64,000 nucleotides of DNA from positions 868,001 to 932,000 of the forward strand of contig NZ_CP027707.1 of NCBI RefSeq assembly GCF_003850345.1, in the 5' to 3' direction. Positions 8,588 to 18,023 of the stretch are shown here, one piece after another (the first letter of the stretch is position 1; every line of letters starts with the position of its first letter). The notes beneath the pieces are model-generated. The model ran no database searches. It was not told the DNA's origin and was given only the letters and a program-made list of their open reading frames with translations. The position numbers and the translations under genes were made by a program. Source of the DNA: Pseudomonas chlororaphis subsp. piscium (GTDB taxonomy: Bacteria; Pseudomonadota; Gammaproteobacteria; Pseudomonadales; Pseudomonadaceae).

Positions 8588-9178
8588 ATGAAAAAAGTAC
8601 TGTTGCTCAACGGTGGCAAGAAGTTCGCCCACTCCGACGGCCGCTACAACGCGACCCTGCATGAAACCGCGGTGGCGGTGCTGGACCGTGGCGGCATGGA
8701 CGTGAAAGTCACCCACATCGACGAGGGCTACGACATCAAGGAGGAAGTGGCCAAGTTCCTCTGGGCCGACGTGATCGTCTACCAGATGCCGGGCTGGTGG
8801 ATGGGCGCGCCCTGGACCGTGAAAAAGTACATCGATGAAGTCTTCACCGAAGGCCACGGCAGCCTCTACGCCAGCGACGGCCGCACCCGTTCCGACGCCT
8901 CGCAGAAATACGGCAGCGGCGGCCTGATCCACGACAAGCAGTACATGCTGTCGCTGACCTGGAACGCTCCGCAGCAAGCCTTCGACGACCCGACCGACTT
9001 CTTCGAAGCCAAGGGTGTGGATGCGGTGTACTTCCCGTTCCACAAGGCCAACCAGTTCCTCGGGATGAGCGGCCTGCCGACCTTCCTCTGCGTCGACGTG
9101 ATGAAGCGCCCGAACATCGAAGCCGATGTGCAGCGTTACGAAGAACACCTCAAGGCGGTGTTCAACCTCCCCGCGTAA
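8588..9178 (+). CDS. mdaB: NAD(P)H:quinone oxidoreductase, MdaB-like
   Basis: 196-residue flavodoxin-fold FAD enzyme expected to reduce quinones by two electrons. It starts MKKVLLLNGGKKFAHSDGR and carries VIVYQMPGWWMGAPWTVKKY, both typical of MdaB; the length is also that of MdaB. ATG 8588 follows a clear GAGG-type ribosome site. The neighbouring ABM-domain gene and LysR gene at 9348 suggest a quinone- or redox-stress unit. Confidence 0.88.
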   Translation: MKKVLLLNGGKKFAHSDGRYNATLHETAVAVLDRGGMDVKVTHIDEGYDIKEEVAKFLWADVIVYQMPGWWMGAPWTVKKYIDEVFTEGHGSLYASDGRTRSDASQKYGSGGLIHDKQYMLSLTWNAPQQAFDDPTDFFEAKGVDAVYFPFHKANQFLGMSGLPTFLCVDVMKRPNIEADVQRYEEHLKAVFNLPA

Positions 9179-9203
9179 ATCCGGCTACTATCGGTGGCGT
9201 GCC

Positions 9204-9321
9204 GTGTAGCCGCTGCCGCAGGCTGCGATCGACTTGGGCGGCACTCCGACGGAGCGGGTGCCGCTCTTGAGGCCCTCGAAGGTCCTGCGGGCCTTATCGC
9301 AGCCTGCGGCAGCGGCTACAG
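9204..9321. repeat. REPIN (GTAGCCGCTGCC class)
   Basis: Arms GTAGCCGCTGCCGCAGGC (near 9206) and GCCTGCGGCAGCGGCTAC (ending near 9319) flank about 65 bp between mdaB and the LysR gene. Confidence 0.85.
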
Positions 9322-9347
9322 GCGCCCAACCGAGATAGAGGACTTAC

Positions 9348-10259
9348 GTGAAAGCCAGATCCGACGAACTCCAGATCTTCGTCTGCGTCATCGAGTGCGG
9401 TTCGATTTCCGCGGCGGCCGAGCAGGTCGGGCAGACGCCGTCGGCGGTCAGCCGGACCCTGTCGCGCCTGGAAGCCAAGCTCGATACCACACTGATCAAC
9501 CGCACCACACGGCGCATGGACCTGACCGAAGAGGGCAAGTACTTTTTCGAGCAGGCCAAGCTGATCCTCGACCAGATGGACGAGCTCGAAGAACGCCTGT
9601 CGTCCCGCCAGCAGACACCGTCCGGGCGCCTGCGGATCAACGCTGCCTCGCCGTTCATGCTGCACGCCATCGTGCCCTACATCGCCGAGTTCCGTAGCCT
9701 GTACCCGGACATCCAGCTGGAGCTCAACAGCAACGACCTGATCATCGACCTGCTGGAACAGAGCACCGATATCGCGATCCGCATTGGCACCCTGGCGGAC
9801 TCGACCCTGCATGCGCGTTCGCTCGGTTGCAGCCCGCTGCATATCCTCGCCAGCCCCGCGTACCTGAAGCAGCACGGCACACCCGCCACCGTGGCCGAGC
9901 TGAGCGAACATACCCTGCTGGGCTTCACCCAGACCGAAACCCTCAACCACTGGCCGCTGCGCCATGTGCACGGCGACCGCTGGCCGATCCAGCCGGGCAT
10001 CAGCGCCTCCAGCGGTGAGACGGTGCGTCACCTGGCGCTGGAAGGGCAGGGCATCGCCTGCTTGTCGCACTTCATGACCATCGACGACATCCGCGCCGGG
10101 CGCCTCACGCCGATCCTCGCCCAGTTCAACAGCGGTTATCGCCAGCCGATCAACGCCGTGTACTACCGCAACTCGCAGCTGGCCCTGCGCATCCAGTGCT
10201 TCCTCGACTTTATCCAGGGCAAGCTGGCCGATTACGCCAACCCGCTGTTCGAAGGCTGA
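9348..10259 (+). CDS. LysR-family transcriptional regulator
   Basis: 303 residues from a GTG start (MKARSDELQIFVCVIECGSI). The N-terminal helix-turn-helix (SISAAAEQVGQTPSAVSRTL) and LysR substrate domain (LRINAASPFMLHAIVPYIAEF) resemble the CrgA/DsdC-like group next to quinone reductases. It may regulate mdaB upstream, although a REPIN lies between them. The GTG is used because no ATG precedes the conserved first helix and a GAGGA element sits just before it. Confidence 0.85.
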   Translation: MKARSDELQIFVCVIECGSISAAAEQVGQTPSAVSRTLSRLEAKLDTTLINRTTRRMDLTEEGKYFFEQAKLILDQMDELEERLSSRQQTPSGRLRINAASPFMLHAIVPYIAEFRSLYPDIQLELNSNDLIIDLLEQSTDIAIRIGTLADSTLHARSLGCSPLHILASPAYLKQHGTPATVAELSEHTLLGFTQTETLNHWPLRHVHGDRWPIQPGISASSGETVRHLALEGQGIACLSHFMTIDDIRAGRLTPILAQFNSGYRQPINAVYYRNSQLALRIQCFLDFIQGKLADYANPLFEG

Positions 10260-10269
10260 GGCCTTGTCC

Positions 10270-10352
10270 CTGTAGGAGCCGGCTTGCCGGCGATAGGGCC
10301 GGGTGCCTTGCACCGCCCGGGCAGGTGCCGTCGCTGGCAAGCCAGCTCCAGC
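10270..10352. repeat. REPIN (GTAGGAGCCGGCTTGCC class)
   Basis: Arms GTAGGAGCCGGCTTGCC (near 10272) and GGCAAGCCAGCTCCAGC (ending near 10352), a variant class of the first REP family with a degenerate right arm. Confidence 0.75.
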
Positions 10353-10488
10353 AGCGGTCAACTCCCGTGGGAAGGCTGATCCCTGATTCGTGACCCCTGC
10401 GCAAGAGTGATTTGGGCCAGCCTGCCTGTTTCGGCAGGAGTCGCCGCCGATACTGGCGCCATCACTTATCCACCCAGGGAGTTTCTCC

Positions 10489-11382
10489 ATGAATGTATTC
10501 GTCACCGGCGCCGCGGGTTTTATCGGCGGCTCCATCGCCACCGGCCTGGTCCAGGCCGGCCATCAAGTCACCGGCCTGGTGCGCAGTGCCGAGCAGGCCG
10601 CCGAACTCACTGCCCTGGGCATCAAGCCGGTGCTCGGCAGCCTGGACGACAGCGCCGTGCTGATCGAGCAGGCCCGCGCCGCCGATGCGGTGATCAACGC
10701 CGCCAGCAGCGACCATCGTGGCGCGGTGGAAGTCCTGCTCGCGGCCCTCAAGGGTTCGAACAAGGTCTTCCTGCACACCAGCGGTTCGAGCATCGTCGGC
10801 GATGCCTCGGGCGGCAAGGTCAGCGACGTGATCTACCAGGAAAACAACCTGCCAGAGCCCACCGTCGACAAGGCCGCGCGGGTGGCCATCGACAACCTGG
10901 TGCTGGCCGCGGCCAAGGACGGGGTGAACTCGGCGGTGCTCTGCAACACCCTGATCTACGGCCACAGCCTCGGGGTGAAACGCGACAGCGTGCAGCTGCC
11001 GCGACTGCTCAAGCAGGCACGTAAAAGCGGCGTGGTGCGGCATGTCGGGCCGGGGCAGAACATCTGGTCCAACGTGCATATCGAAGACGTGGTGGCGCTG
11101 TACCTGCTGGCGCTGACCCGCAACATTCCAGGGACTTTCTACTTCGTCGAAAGCGGTGAAGCCTCCTTCATCGACATGACCACTGCCATGGCCGAAGCCC
11201 TGCGCCTCGACCCGCCGCAGGACTGGCCGCTGGCCGACGCCGAAGCCGAATGGGGCTACGAGATGGCCAACTACGGTCTGGGCTCCAACAGCCGCGTACG
11301 CGGCAAGAAAGCCCGCGAACAGCTGGGCTGGGTACCGCGGCGCACCTCGGTGCTGGAGTGGATTCGCCACGAGATGGTCTGA
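10489..11382 (+). CDS. Extended SDR: NAD(P)-dependent epimerase/dehydratase-like protein
   Basis: 297 residues. The Rossmann motif MNVFVTGAAGFIGGSIATGL at the very start fits the extended short-chain dehydrogenase pattern TGxxGxxG. A serine/threonine stretch (VFLHTSGSSIVGDASG) lies where the active site is expected, but no canonical YxxxK is obvious. This is typical of the atypical NmrA/epimerase-like branch. The substrate cannot be inferred from sequence. Flanked by REPINs on both sides, it looks monocistronic. Confidence 0.75.
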   Translation: MNVFVTGAAGFIGGSIATGLVQAGHQVTGLVRSAEQAAELTALGIKPVLGSLDDSAVLIEQARAADAVINAASSDHRGAVEVLLAALKGSNKVFLHTSGSSIVGDASGGKVSDVIYQENNLPEPTVDKAARVAIDNLVLAAAKDGVNSAVLCNTLIYGHSLGVKRDSVQLPRLLKQARKSGVVRHVGPGQNIWSNVHIEDVVALYLLALTRNIPGTFYFVESGEASFIDMTTAMAEALRLDPPQDWPLADAEAEWGYEMANYGLGSNSRVRGKKAREQLGWVPRRTSVLEWIRHEMV

Positions 11383-11392
11383 CCCGCTATCC

Positions 11393-11580
11393 CTGTAGCC
11401 GCTGCCGAGCGCCAGCGAGGCTGCGCTCGGCGGCGTAGCCGTCGTAAACCGGCTGGTGCGTTTTTCCAGGCAGTTCGCGGGTTCAGGTTTTGCGGCAACG
11501 GCGTTGCCGATCGCAGCCTCGCAGGCTCGGCAGCGGCTACACGGGCAGCGTGATCCTGTAGCCGCTGCTGCAGGCTCGGG
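11393..11580. repeat. REPIN plus solitary REP (GTAGCCGCTGCC class)
   Basis: A pair of inverted arms (GTAGCCGCTGCCGAGCG near 11395 and GGCTCGGCAGCGGCTAC ending near 11540) is followed by one further arm, GTAGCCGCTGCTGCAGGC, near 11557. It lies between the SDR gene and the terminator before ggt. Confidence 0.8.
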
Positions 11581-11661
11581 CCGCGTTCGGACGATCGACC
11601 GGTACGGTCGTGACGACCTCAAGCGCGGCACCGTAGCCACCGTCACTCTTCCCCTCGCCAG

Positions 11662-11686
11662 ACGGCCGCTTCAAGCGGCCGTTTTT
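11662..11686 (+). terminator. Rho-independent terminator before ggt
   Basis: Perfect stem ACGGCCGCTT / AAGCGGCCGT with a two-base apex, followed by a T run. It would stop transcripts from the SDR gene and REP region before the ggt promoter. Confidence 0.85.
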
Positions 11687-11759
11687 ATTTGCCGATTGCT
11701 CCGCCCCCGATCTTGCCCCTATCGTTCGACCTGCCAAAAACAATAAAAGGACGGACCTT

Positions 11760-13427
11760 ATGCGCATTGTTCTGTTTAAGACCTTGGCTCTGACAGTGGC
11801 CATCGCCGCCAGCTCGCCGGCTTTCGCCGCGCTGCTGGAAGGGGGCGCGGTCGCCGCGCCGAACCAGTATGGCGCCGACGTCGCGGCGCAGATTCTCAAG
11901 AAAGGCGGCAACGCGGTGGATGCCGCGGTCGCCACCGCCTTCACCCTGGCGGTGACCTACCCCGAGGCCGGCAACATTGGCGGCGGCGGTTTCATGACCC
12001 TGTTCATCGACGGTAAACCCTACTTCCTCGACTACCGCGAAACCGCGCCCAAGGCCGCGACCCGCGACATGTACCTGAATGAAAAAGGCGAGGTCATCGA
12101 AAACCTCAGCCTGGTCGGCGCGCGCGCCGCGGGGGTGCCGGGCACGGTGATGGGCCTGTGGGAAGCGCACAAGAAGTTCGGCAAGCTGCCCTGGAGCGAG
12201 CTGATCACCCCGGCGGTGGGCTATGCGAAGAACGGCTTCAAGGTCGCCGACAAGCAGTACCAGTACCGCGAGGACGCGCTGAAGCTGTTCAAGGACAGCA
12301 CCAATTTCGGCGACTATTTCGGCAGCATGAAATCGGGCGAAACCTTCCGCCAGCCGGAGCTGGCCGCGACCCTGGAACGCATCGCCGACCAGGGCGTCAA
12401 GGAGTTCTACGAAGGCAAGACCGCCGACCTGCTGGTGGCGCAGATGCAGGCCGACAAAGGCCTGATCACCAAGCAGGACCTACAGGACTACAAGGTCGCC
12501 TGGCGTGAGCCGCTGCAGGTCAACTGGCGCGGCAACACCCTGTACACCGCGCCGCCGCCCAGCTCCGGTGGCGTCGCCCTGGCGCAGTTGATGACCATCA
12601 AGGAAGAACGCACGGCGGACTTCAAGGGCGTCGAGCTGAACTCGGCCAAGTACATCCACCTGCTGGCGGAAATCGAAAAGCGCGTGTTCGCCGACCGCGC
12701 CGATTACCTCGGTGACCCGGCGTTTTCCGAGGTGCCGGTCAAGCAACTGACCGACCCGGCCTACCTGAAAAAACGCGCCGCCGAGATCAACCCGACGGCC
12801 ATCTCGCCCACCGAAAAAGTCCGCCCGGGCCTGGAGCGGCACCAGACCACCCACTTCTCCATCGTCGACGCCGACGGCAACGCGGTGAGCAATACCTACA
12901 CCCTTAACTGGGACTATGGCAGCGGCGTGGTGGTCAAGGGCGCGGGGTTCCTGCTCAACGACGAAATGGACGACTTCAGCGCCAAGCCCGGGGTGGCCAA
13001 CGCCTTTGGCGTAGTCGGCGGTGATGCCAACGCCATCGCGCCGGGCAAGCGCATGTTGTCGTCCATGAGCCCGAGTCTGGTGACCCGCGACGGCAAGGTC
13101 ACCCTGGTGCTGGGCACGCCGGGCGGGTCGCGGATCTTCACCTCGATCTTCCAGGTGCTGAACAACCTCTACGACTTCAACCTGCCGCTGGAAAAAGCCG
13201 TGGCCGCGCAGCGCGTGCATCACCAGTTGCTGCCCAAGGACACCATTTACTACGACGCCTACGCACCGCTCAGCGGCAAGGTCGCCGACGAGCTGAAAGC
13301 CATGGGCTACACCCTGGAAGACCAGGGCTGGGAGATGGGCGATATCCAGGCGATCCGGGTCACCGGCAGCCAGCTGGAAACGGCCTCCGACCCGCGCGGG
13401 CGCGGCGTGGGCAAAGTCGTCAAATAA
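11760..13427 (+). CDS. ggt: Gamma-glutamyltransferase (secreted precursor)
   Basis: 555-residue Ntn-hydrolase that breaks down glutathione and other gamma-glutamyl compounds in the periplasm. It has a cleavable signal peptide (residues 1-~23, ending SPAFA). The propeptide is expected to cleave before Thr363 in HQTTHFSIVDADGNAVSNTY, giving the large and small subunits; Thr363 is the nucleophile by family. The PGGSRI oxyanion region is also present. ATG 11760 follows an AAAGGACGG ribosome site. It appears monocistronic. Confidence 0.95.
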   Translation: MRIVLFKTLALTVAIAASSPAFAALLEGGAVAAPNQYGADVAAQILKKGGNAVDAAVATAFTLAVTYPEAGNIGGGGFMTLFIDGKPYFLDYRETAPKAATRDMYLNEKGEVIENLSLVGARAAGVPGTVMGLWEAHKKFGKLPWSELITPAVGYAKNGFKVADKQYQYREDALKLFKDSTNFGDYFGSMKSGETFRQPELAATLERIADQGVKEFYEGKTADLLVAQMQADKGLITKQDLQDYKVAWREPLQVNWRGNTLYTAPPPSSGGVALAQLMTIKEERTADFKGVELNSAKYIHLLAEIEKRVFADRADYLGDPAFSEVPVKQLTDPAYLKKRAAEINPTAISPTEKVRPGLERHQTTHFSIVDADGNAVSNTYTLNWDYGSGVVVKGAGFLLNDEMDDFSAKPGVANAFGVVGGDANAIAPGKRMLSSMSPSLVTRDGKVTLVLGTPGGSRIFTSIFQVLNNLYDFNLPLEKAVAAQRVHHQLLPKDTIYYDAYAPLSGKVADELKAMGYTLEDQGWEMGDIQAIRVTGSQLETASDPRGRGVGKVVK

Positions 13428-13448
13428 CCCATCGACGCGAGCAAGCTT

Positions 13449-13531
13449 CTGTAGGAGCGAAGCTTGCTCGCGATTGGGGCACCGCGGTGGGTCAGGAGCG
13501 ACGCTATCGCGGGCAAGCCTCGCTCCTACAG
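13449..13531. repeat. REPIN (GTAGGAGCGA class)
   Basis: Arms GTAGGAGCGAAGCTTGC (near 13451) and GCAAGCCTCGCTCCTAC (ending near 13529) lie downstream of ggt. Confidence 0.85.
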
Positions 13532-13729
13532 AAACAGGCGCCTGCTCCTTCCGCTACAGCGGATGAAAATACCCCTCGCCGATTTTCATTATTCGCGACA
13601 CGACTTGTCTGTCCGCGACAAAGCTTGTCTCTATACGAAAGTTACTTTCATGCGGTTTGAAAATCCGGTCACGAAATGATTTATGAGTTTCACAAGCATT
13701 CGACGTGACCCTTTTTCGAGGAGTACCGC

Positions 13730-15079
13730 ATGACACCTGCATTGGGCTACTGGCTGCTGGGCTATGCCGCCATCGCCATCATCGCGCTGATCGTCCTGAT
13801 CGCGCGTTACCGGATCAACCCGTTCATTGTCATCACCCTGGTCTCGGTGGGCCTGGCGCTGATGGCCGGGATGCCGCCGTCCGGCGTGGTCGGGGCCTAC
13901 GAGGCGGGTGTCGGCAAGACTCTCGGGCACATTGCCCTGGTGGTGGCCCTGGGCACCATGCTCGGCAAGATGATGGCCGAGTCCGGCGGCGCGGAGCAGG
14001 TGGCGCGGACCCTGATCGACCGTTTCGGCGAGCGCAACGCGCATTGGGCGATGGTCTGCATCGCCTTCCTGGTGGGCCTGCCGCTGTTTTTCGAGGTCGG
14101 CTTCGTGTTGCTGGTGCCGATTGCCTTCACCGTGGCGAAGCGTGTCGGCGTGTCGATCCTGATGGTCGGCCTGCCGATGGTCGCCGGCCTGTCGGTGGTG
14201 CATGCCCTGGTGCCGCCGCACCCGGCGGCGATGCTGGCGGTGCAGGCCTATCAGGCATCGGTGGGGCAGACCCTGCTGTATGCGATCCTGATCGGCATTC
14301 CCACGGCGATCATCGCCGGTCCCGTGTACGCCAAATTCATCGTGCCGCGCATCCAGCTGCCGGCGGAAAACCCGCTGGCGCGCCAGTTCATCGACCGTGA
14401 GCCGCGCACCCGCCTGCCCAGTTTTGCGATCACCATGGCCACCATCCTGTTGCCGGTGGTGCTGATGCTGATCGGCGGCTGGGCCAACCTGATTTCCACC
14501 CCGGGCAGTGGCCTCAACCAGTTCCTGCTGTTTATCGGCAACTCGGTGATCGCCCTGTTGCTGGCGACCCTGCTGAGCTTCTGGACCCTTGGCCTGGCCC
14601 AGGGCTTCAACCGCGAATCGATCCTCAGGTTCACCAACGAATGCCTGGCGCCGACCGCCAGCATCACCCTGCTGGTGGGCGCCGGTGGCGGCCTGAACCG
14701 GATCCTGGTGGACGCCGGGGTCACCGACCAGATCGTCGGCCTGGCCCATGAGTTCCAACTGTCGCCGCTGCTGATGGGCTGGCTGTTCGCCGCGCTGATG
14801 CGCATCGCCACCGGCTCGGCCACCGTGGCCATGACCACCGCCTCGGGCGTGGTGGCGCCGGTGGCCATCGGCCTGGGTTACCCCCATCCGGAACTGCTGG
14901 TGCTGGCCACCGGCGCCGGCTCGGTGATCTTCTCTCACGTCAACGACGGCGGCTTTTGGCTGATCAAGGAATACTTCAATATGACCGTGACCCAGACCTT
15001 CAAGACCTGGACGGTGCTGGAGACCCTGATCTCGGTGGTCGCCTTCGCCCTGACCGTCGGTCTTGCCCAACTGCTTTGA
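13730..15079 (+). CDS. GntP-family permease
   Basis: 449-residue inner-membrane symporter with about twelve segments. The Gnt family marks are GKTLGHIALVVALGTMLGKM, VHALVPPHPAAM and a C-terminal VNDGGFWLIKEYF. GntP members carry gluconate, D-serine or related acids. Here the gene starts an operon with an RpiR regulator and a D-aminoacylase, so D-amino acids or N-acyl-D-amino acids are more likely substrates than gluconate. That is inference from context. Confidence 0.85.
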   Translation: MTPALGYWLLGYAAIAIIALIVLIARYRINPFIVITLVSVGLALMAGMPPSGVVGAYEAGVGKTLGHIALVVALGTMLGKMMAESGGAEQVARTLIDRFGERNAHWAMVCIAFLVGLPLFFEVGFVLLVPIAFTVAKRVGVSILMVGLPMVAGLSVVHALVPPHPAAMLAVQAYQASVGQTLLYAILIGIPTAIIAGPVYAKFIVPRIQLPAENPLARQFIDREPRTRLPSFAITMATILLPVVLMLIGGWANLISTPGSGLNQFLLFIGNSVIALLLATLLSFWTLGLAQGFNRESILRFTNECLAPTASITLLVGAGGGLNRILVDAGVTDQIVGLAHEFQLSPLLMGWLFAALMRIATGSATVAMTTASGVVAPVAIGLGYPHPELLVLATGAGSVIFSHVNDGGFWLIKEYFNMTVTQTFKTWTVLETLISVVAFALTVGLAQLL

Positions 15080-15094
15080 GCCCAGGTGCCGCCC

Positions 15095-15955
15095 ATGGAC
15101 ATCCTCTACCAGATCCGTTCCCGCCAGGATTCCTTCAGCGCCGGCGAAGGCCGCATCGCCCGCTTGATGCTGGATGACGTCGGTTTCGCCGCCTCGGCCA
15201 GCCTGGAAGAGCTGGCGCAGCAGGCGGAAGTCAGCGCCGCCACCCTGTCGCGTTTTGCCCGCAGCGTGGGTTGTCGCGACCTGCGCGACCTGCGCCTGCA
15301 ACTGGCCCAGGCCAGTGGGGTCGGCAGCCGTTTTCTCGACCCGGCGGGCACCCCGGAGCAGTCGGGTTTCTACCGGCAGATCGTTGGCGATATCGAGTCG
15401 ACCCTGCACCAGCACCTGGCGGGGTTCGACGAGTCGCGCTTTCGCGACGCGGTGCGTTTGCTGGGCAAGGCGCAGATGATCCACGCCTTCGGCATGGGCG
15501 GCTGTTCCACCTTGTGCAGCGACGAATTGCAGGTGCGCCTGGTGCGCCTCGGCTACCCCATCGCCGCCTGCCACGACCCGGTGATGATGCGGGTGACCGC
15601 CGCGGCTTTGGGCCCGCAACACGCGCTGATCGCCTGCTCCCTGACCGGCATCACCCCCGAATTGCTGGAGACCGTCGAACTGGCCCGCAGCTACGGCGCC
15701 AGCGTGCTCGCCATCACCCTGGCCGACTCGCCGCTGGCGCAGCTGGCGGACGTGCTGCTGCCGCTGCAAAGCGCCGAGACCTCCTTTATCTACAAACCCA
15801 CGGCCGCGCGCTACGGCATGTTGCTGGCCATTGATGTATTGGCCACCGAGCTGGCGCTGGCCCTGCCCGAAGACAACCAGGAACGCCTGCGCCGGATCAA
15901 ACTGGCCCTGGACGATTACCGCGGCGGCGACGATTGCCTGCCGCTGGGAGACTGA
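15095..15955 (+). CDS. RpiR (MurR)-family transcriptional regulator
   Basis: 286 residues from MDILYQIRSRQDSFSAGEGR. The N-terminal HTH_6 domain (LEELAQQAEVSAATLSRFAR) is followed by a C-terminal SIS domain (MIHAFGMGGCSTLCSDELQV). It starts 15 bp after the permease stop; an in-frame GTG three codons upstream is a weaker start. RpiR regulators bind phosphosugars or amino-sugar-like ligands; its operon partner is a D-aminoacylase. It probably represses or activates its own operon. Confidence 0.85.
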   Translation: MDILYQIRSRQDSFSAGEGRIARLMLDDVGFAASASLEELAQQAEVSAATLSRFARSVGCRDLRDLRLQLAQASGVGSRFLDPAGTPEQSGFYRQIVGDIESTLHQHLAGFDESRFRDAVRLLGKAQMIHAFGMGGCSTLCSDELQVRLVRLGYPIAACHDPVMMRVTAAALGPQHALIACSLTGITPELLETVELARSYGASVLAITLADSPLAQLADVLLPLQSAETSFIYKPTAARYGMLLAIDVLATELALALPEDNQERLRRIKLALDDYRGGDDCLPLGD

Positions 15956-15956
15956 C

Positions 15957-17417
15957 ATGTTTTACGACACCCTGATCCGCAATGCCCTGGTGATCGACGG
16001 CAGCGACCGTCCGGCTTACCCCGCCGATGTCGCGTTGCTCGATGGCCGCATCGCTTGCATCGGCGACCTGCAAGGCGCCCGCGCCACTGAAGAAATCGAC
16101 GCCGCCGGGCAGGTGCTGGCCCCTGGTTTTATCGACGTGCACACCCACGACGACACCGTGGTGATCCGCCAGCCGCAGATGCTGCCCAAGCTCAGCCAGG
16201 GCGTGACCACGGTGATCGTCGGTAACTGCGGCATCAGCGCCGCGCCGGTGAGTCTGCGCGCCGACCCGCCCGACCCGATGAACCTGCTGGGCAGCCAGGC
16301 GGCCTTTGTCTACCCGCGTTTTCGCGACTACCGCGACGCGGTGGACGCCGCGCAACCGGCAGTCAACGTGGCGGCGCTGATCGGCCACACGGCGCTGCGC
16401 AGCAACCACCTGGACGACCTGTATCGCACCGCCACGGCCGAGGAAATCGCCGCCATGCGCGAGCAACTGCGCGCCAGCCTGGAAGACGGTGCCCTGGGCT
16501 TATCCACAGGCCTGGCCTACGCCAGCGCCTTCTCGGCCGAGACCGACGAGGTGCTGCAACTGGCCGAGGAACTGAGCGCCTTCGGCGCGGTGTACACCAC
16601 CCACCTGCGCAGTGAATTCGAGCCGGTGCTGGAGGCCATGGACGAAGCCTTCCTGATCGGCCGCCACGCCAAGGCGCCGGTGATCATTTCCCATCTCAAA
16701 TGCGCAGGAGCGGGCAATTGGGGGCGCAGTCCGCAGTTGCTGGCCTCCCTGGAGCAGGCGGCGAAAGACCATCCGGTAGGCTGCGACTGTTACCCCTACG
16801 CGGCCAGTTCCTCGACCCTCGACCTCAAGCAGGTCACCGACGCTTTTCGCATCACCATCACCTGGTCCACCCCGCACCCGGAACTGGGCGGCCGCGACCT
16901 GATGGACATCGCCATCGAGTGGGGCACGACCCTGGTTGAGGCCGCGCGACGCCTGCAACCGGCCGGCGCGGTGTACTACGGCATGGACGAAGCCGATGTG
17001 CGGCGCATCCTTTCCCACCCGCTGTCGATGATAGGTTCCGACGGCCTGCCGGAAGACCCGTTCCCCCATCCACGGTTGTGGGGCGCTTTCCCGCGGGTGC
17101 TCGGGCACTTCAGCCGCGACCTCGGCCTGTTCCCGCTGCACACCGCCGTGCACAAGATGACCGGCCTGTCGGCGGCGCGTTTCGGCCTCAAGCAGCGCGG
17201 CGAAATCCGCGAAGGGTATTGGGCCGACCTGGTGCTGTTCGACCCGGCCCGGGTCCGCGACGTCGCCGACTTCAAAAGCCCGCAACAGGCCGCCGAGGGG
17301 ATCGAGGGCGTGTGGGTCAACGGCGTGCGCAGCTATGCCGAAGGCCAGGCCAACGGCCGCAGGCAAGGGCGCTTCCTGGCGCGGGAAGGGGATTTGCGCG
17401 AAGGGTTCAACGGCTGA
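15957..17417 (+). CDS. D-aminoacylase / N-acyl-D-amino-acid deacylase
   Basis: 486-residue amidohydrolase. The sequence shows the metal HxH motif (GFIDVHTHDDTV), the cysteine ligand region VTTVIVGNCGISAAP typical of D-aminoacylases, and CDCYPYAASSSTL. It hydrolyses N-acyl-D-amino acids to free D-amino acids. The start is ATG 15957, one base after the rpiR TGA (15953-15955), which suggests translational coupling. The operon order permease-regulator-deacylase points to uptake and use of D-amino-acid derivatives. Confidence 0.9.
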   Translation: MFYDTLIRNALVIDGSDRPAYPADVALLDGRIACIGDLQGARATEEIDAAGQVLAPGFIDVHTHDDTVVIRQPQMLPKLSQGVTTVIVGNCGISAAPVSLRADPPDPMNLLGSQAAFVYPRFRDYRDAVDAAQPAVNVAALIGHTALRSNHLDDLYRTATAEEIAAMREQLRASLEDGALGLSTGLAYASAFSAETDEVLQLAEELSAFGAVYTTHLRSEFEPVLEAMDEAFLIGRHAKAPVIISHLKCAGAGNWGRSPQLLASLEQAAKDHPVGCDCYPYAASSSTLDLKQVTDAFRITITWSTPHPELGGRDLMDIAIEWGTTLVEAARRLQPAGAVYYGMDEADVRRILSHPLSMIGSDGLPEDPFPHPRLWGAFPRVLGHFSRDLGLFPLHTAVHKMTGLSAARFGLKQRGEIREGYWADLVLFDPARVRDVADFKSPQQAAEGIEGVWVNGVRSYAEGQANGRRQGRFLAREGDLREGFNG

Positions 17418-17548
17418 AGGCGCGTGGCGCCGAATAGGTGAACGCCGTCACAGTGATGGCCTGATGATATTAAAGAAAGCCTTGGCCTAGCCGAAGTGCT
17501 GACATCCACCTGCTATACCGTGGACATCTTTCATCAGGGAGTCGCGCA

Positions 17549-17917
17549 ATGAGCTTTGGCAAAACCACCCCCATCCTGCGGATCTTCGACGAGGCCAAGG
17601 CGCGGGAGTTTTATATCGACTTCCTGGGCTTCACGCTCGACTGGCAGCACCGCTTCGAAGACAACTTCCCGCTGTATATGCAGGTGTCGCGCGGGGAGTG
17701 TGTGCTGCACCTGTCGGAGCATCATGGCGACAGCACGCCGGGCTCCGCGTTGCGCATCGAGACCGACGAGCTGGAGGCCTTCCAGCAGCAGTTGCTGGCC
17801 AAGGATTACCGCTTCGCCCACCCGCAGATCCAGGCCATGCCCTGGGGCAGCCAGGACATGACGGTGCTCGATCCGTTCGGCAATCGGTTGGTGTTTACCA
17901 ACGCCATTTGCGTGTAG
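17549..17917 (+). CDS. VOC (glyoxalase/bleomycin-resistance) superfamily protein
   Basis: 122 residues with the paired beta-alpha-beta-beta-beta pattern: PILRIFDEAKAREFYIDFLG at the start and DMTVLDPFGNRLVFTNAI at the end. A glyoxalase-related metal enzyme or a drug-binding protein are both possible; no function is inferred. It has a good GGGAG ribosome site and no operon partner. Confidence 0.75.
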   Translation: MSFGKTTPILRIFDEAKAREFYIDFLGFTLDWQHRFEDNFPLYMQVSRGECVLHLSEHHGDSTPGSALRIETDELEAFQQQLLAKDYRFAHPQIQAMPWGSQDMTVLDPFGNRLVFTNAICV

Positions 17918-17925
17918 TTCGAAGT

Positions 17926-18003
17926 CCCTATCGCGGGCAAGCCTCGCTCCTACAGAAGAGCACCGCGTACTTTGTAGGAGCGAGGCTTGCCCGCGATAGG
18001 GCC
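17926..18003. repeat. REPIN (GTAGGAGCGA class), arms tail to tail
   Basis: Arms CCCTATCGCGGGCAAGCC (17926) and GTAGGAGCGAGGCTTGC (17974), the same layout as the doublet at 7144. It lies between the convergent VOC and AraC-family genes. Confidence 0.85.
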
Positions 18004-18023
18004 CGTAAGAACACCCAAAACTC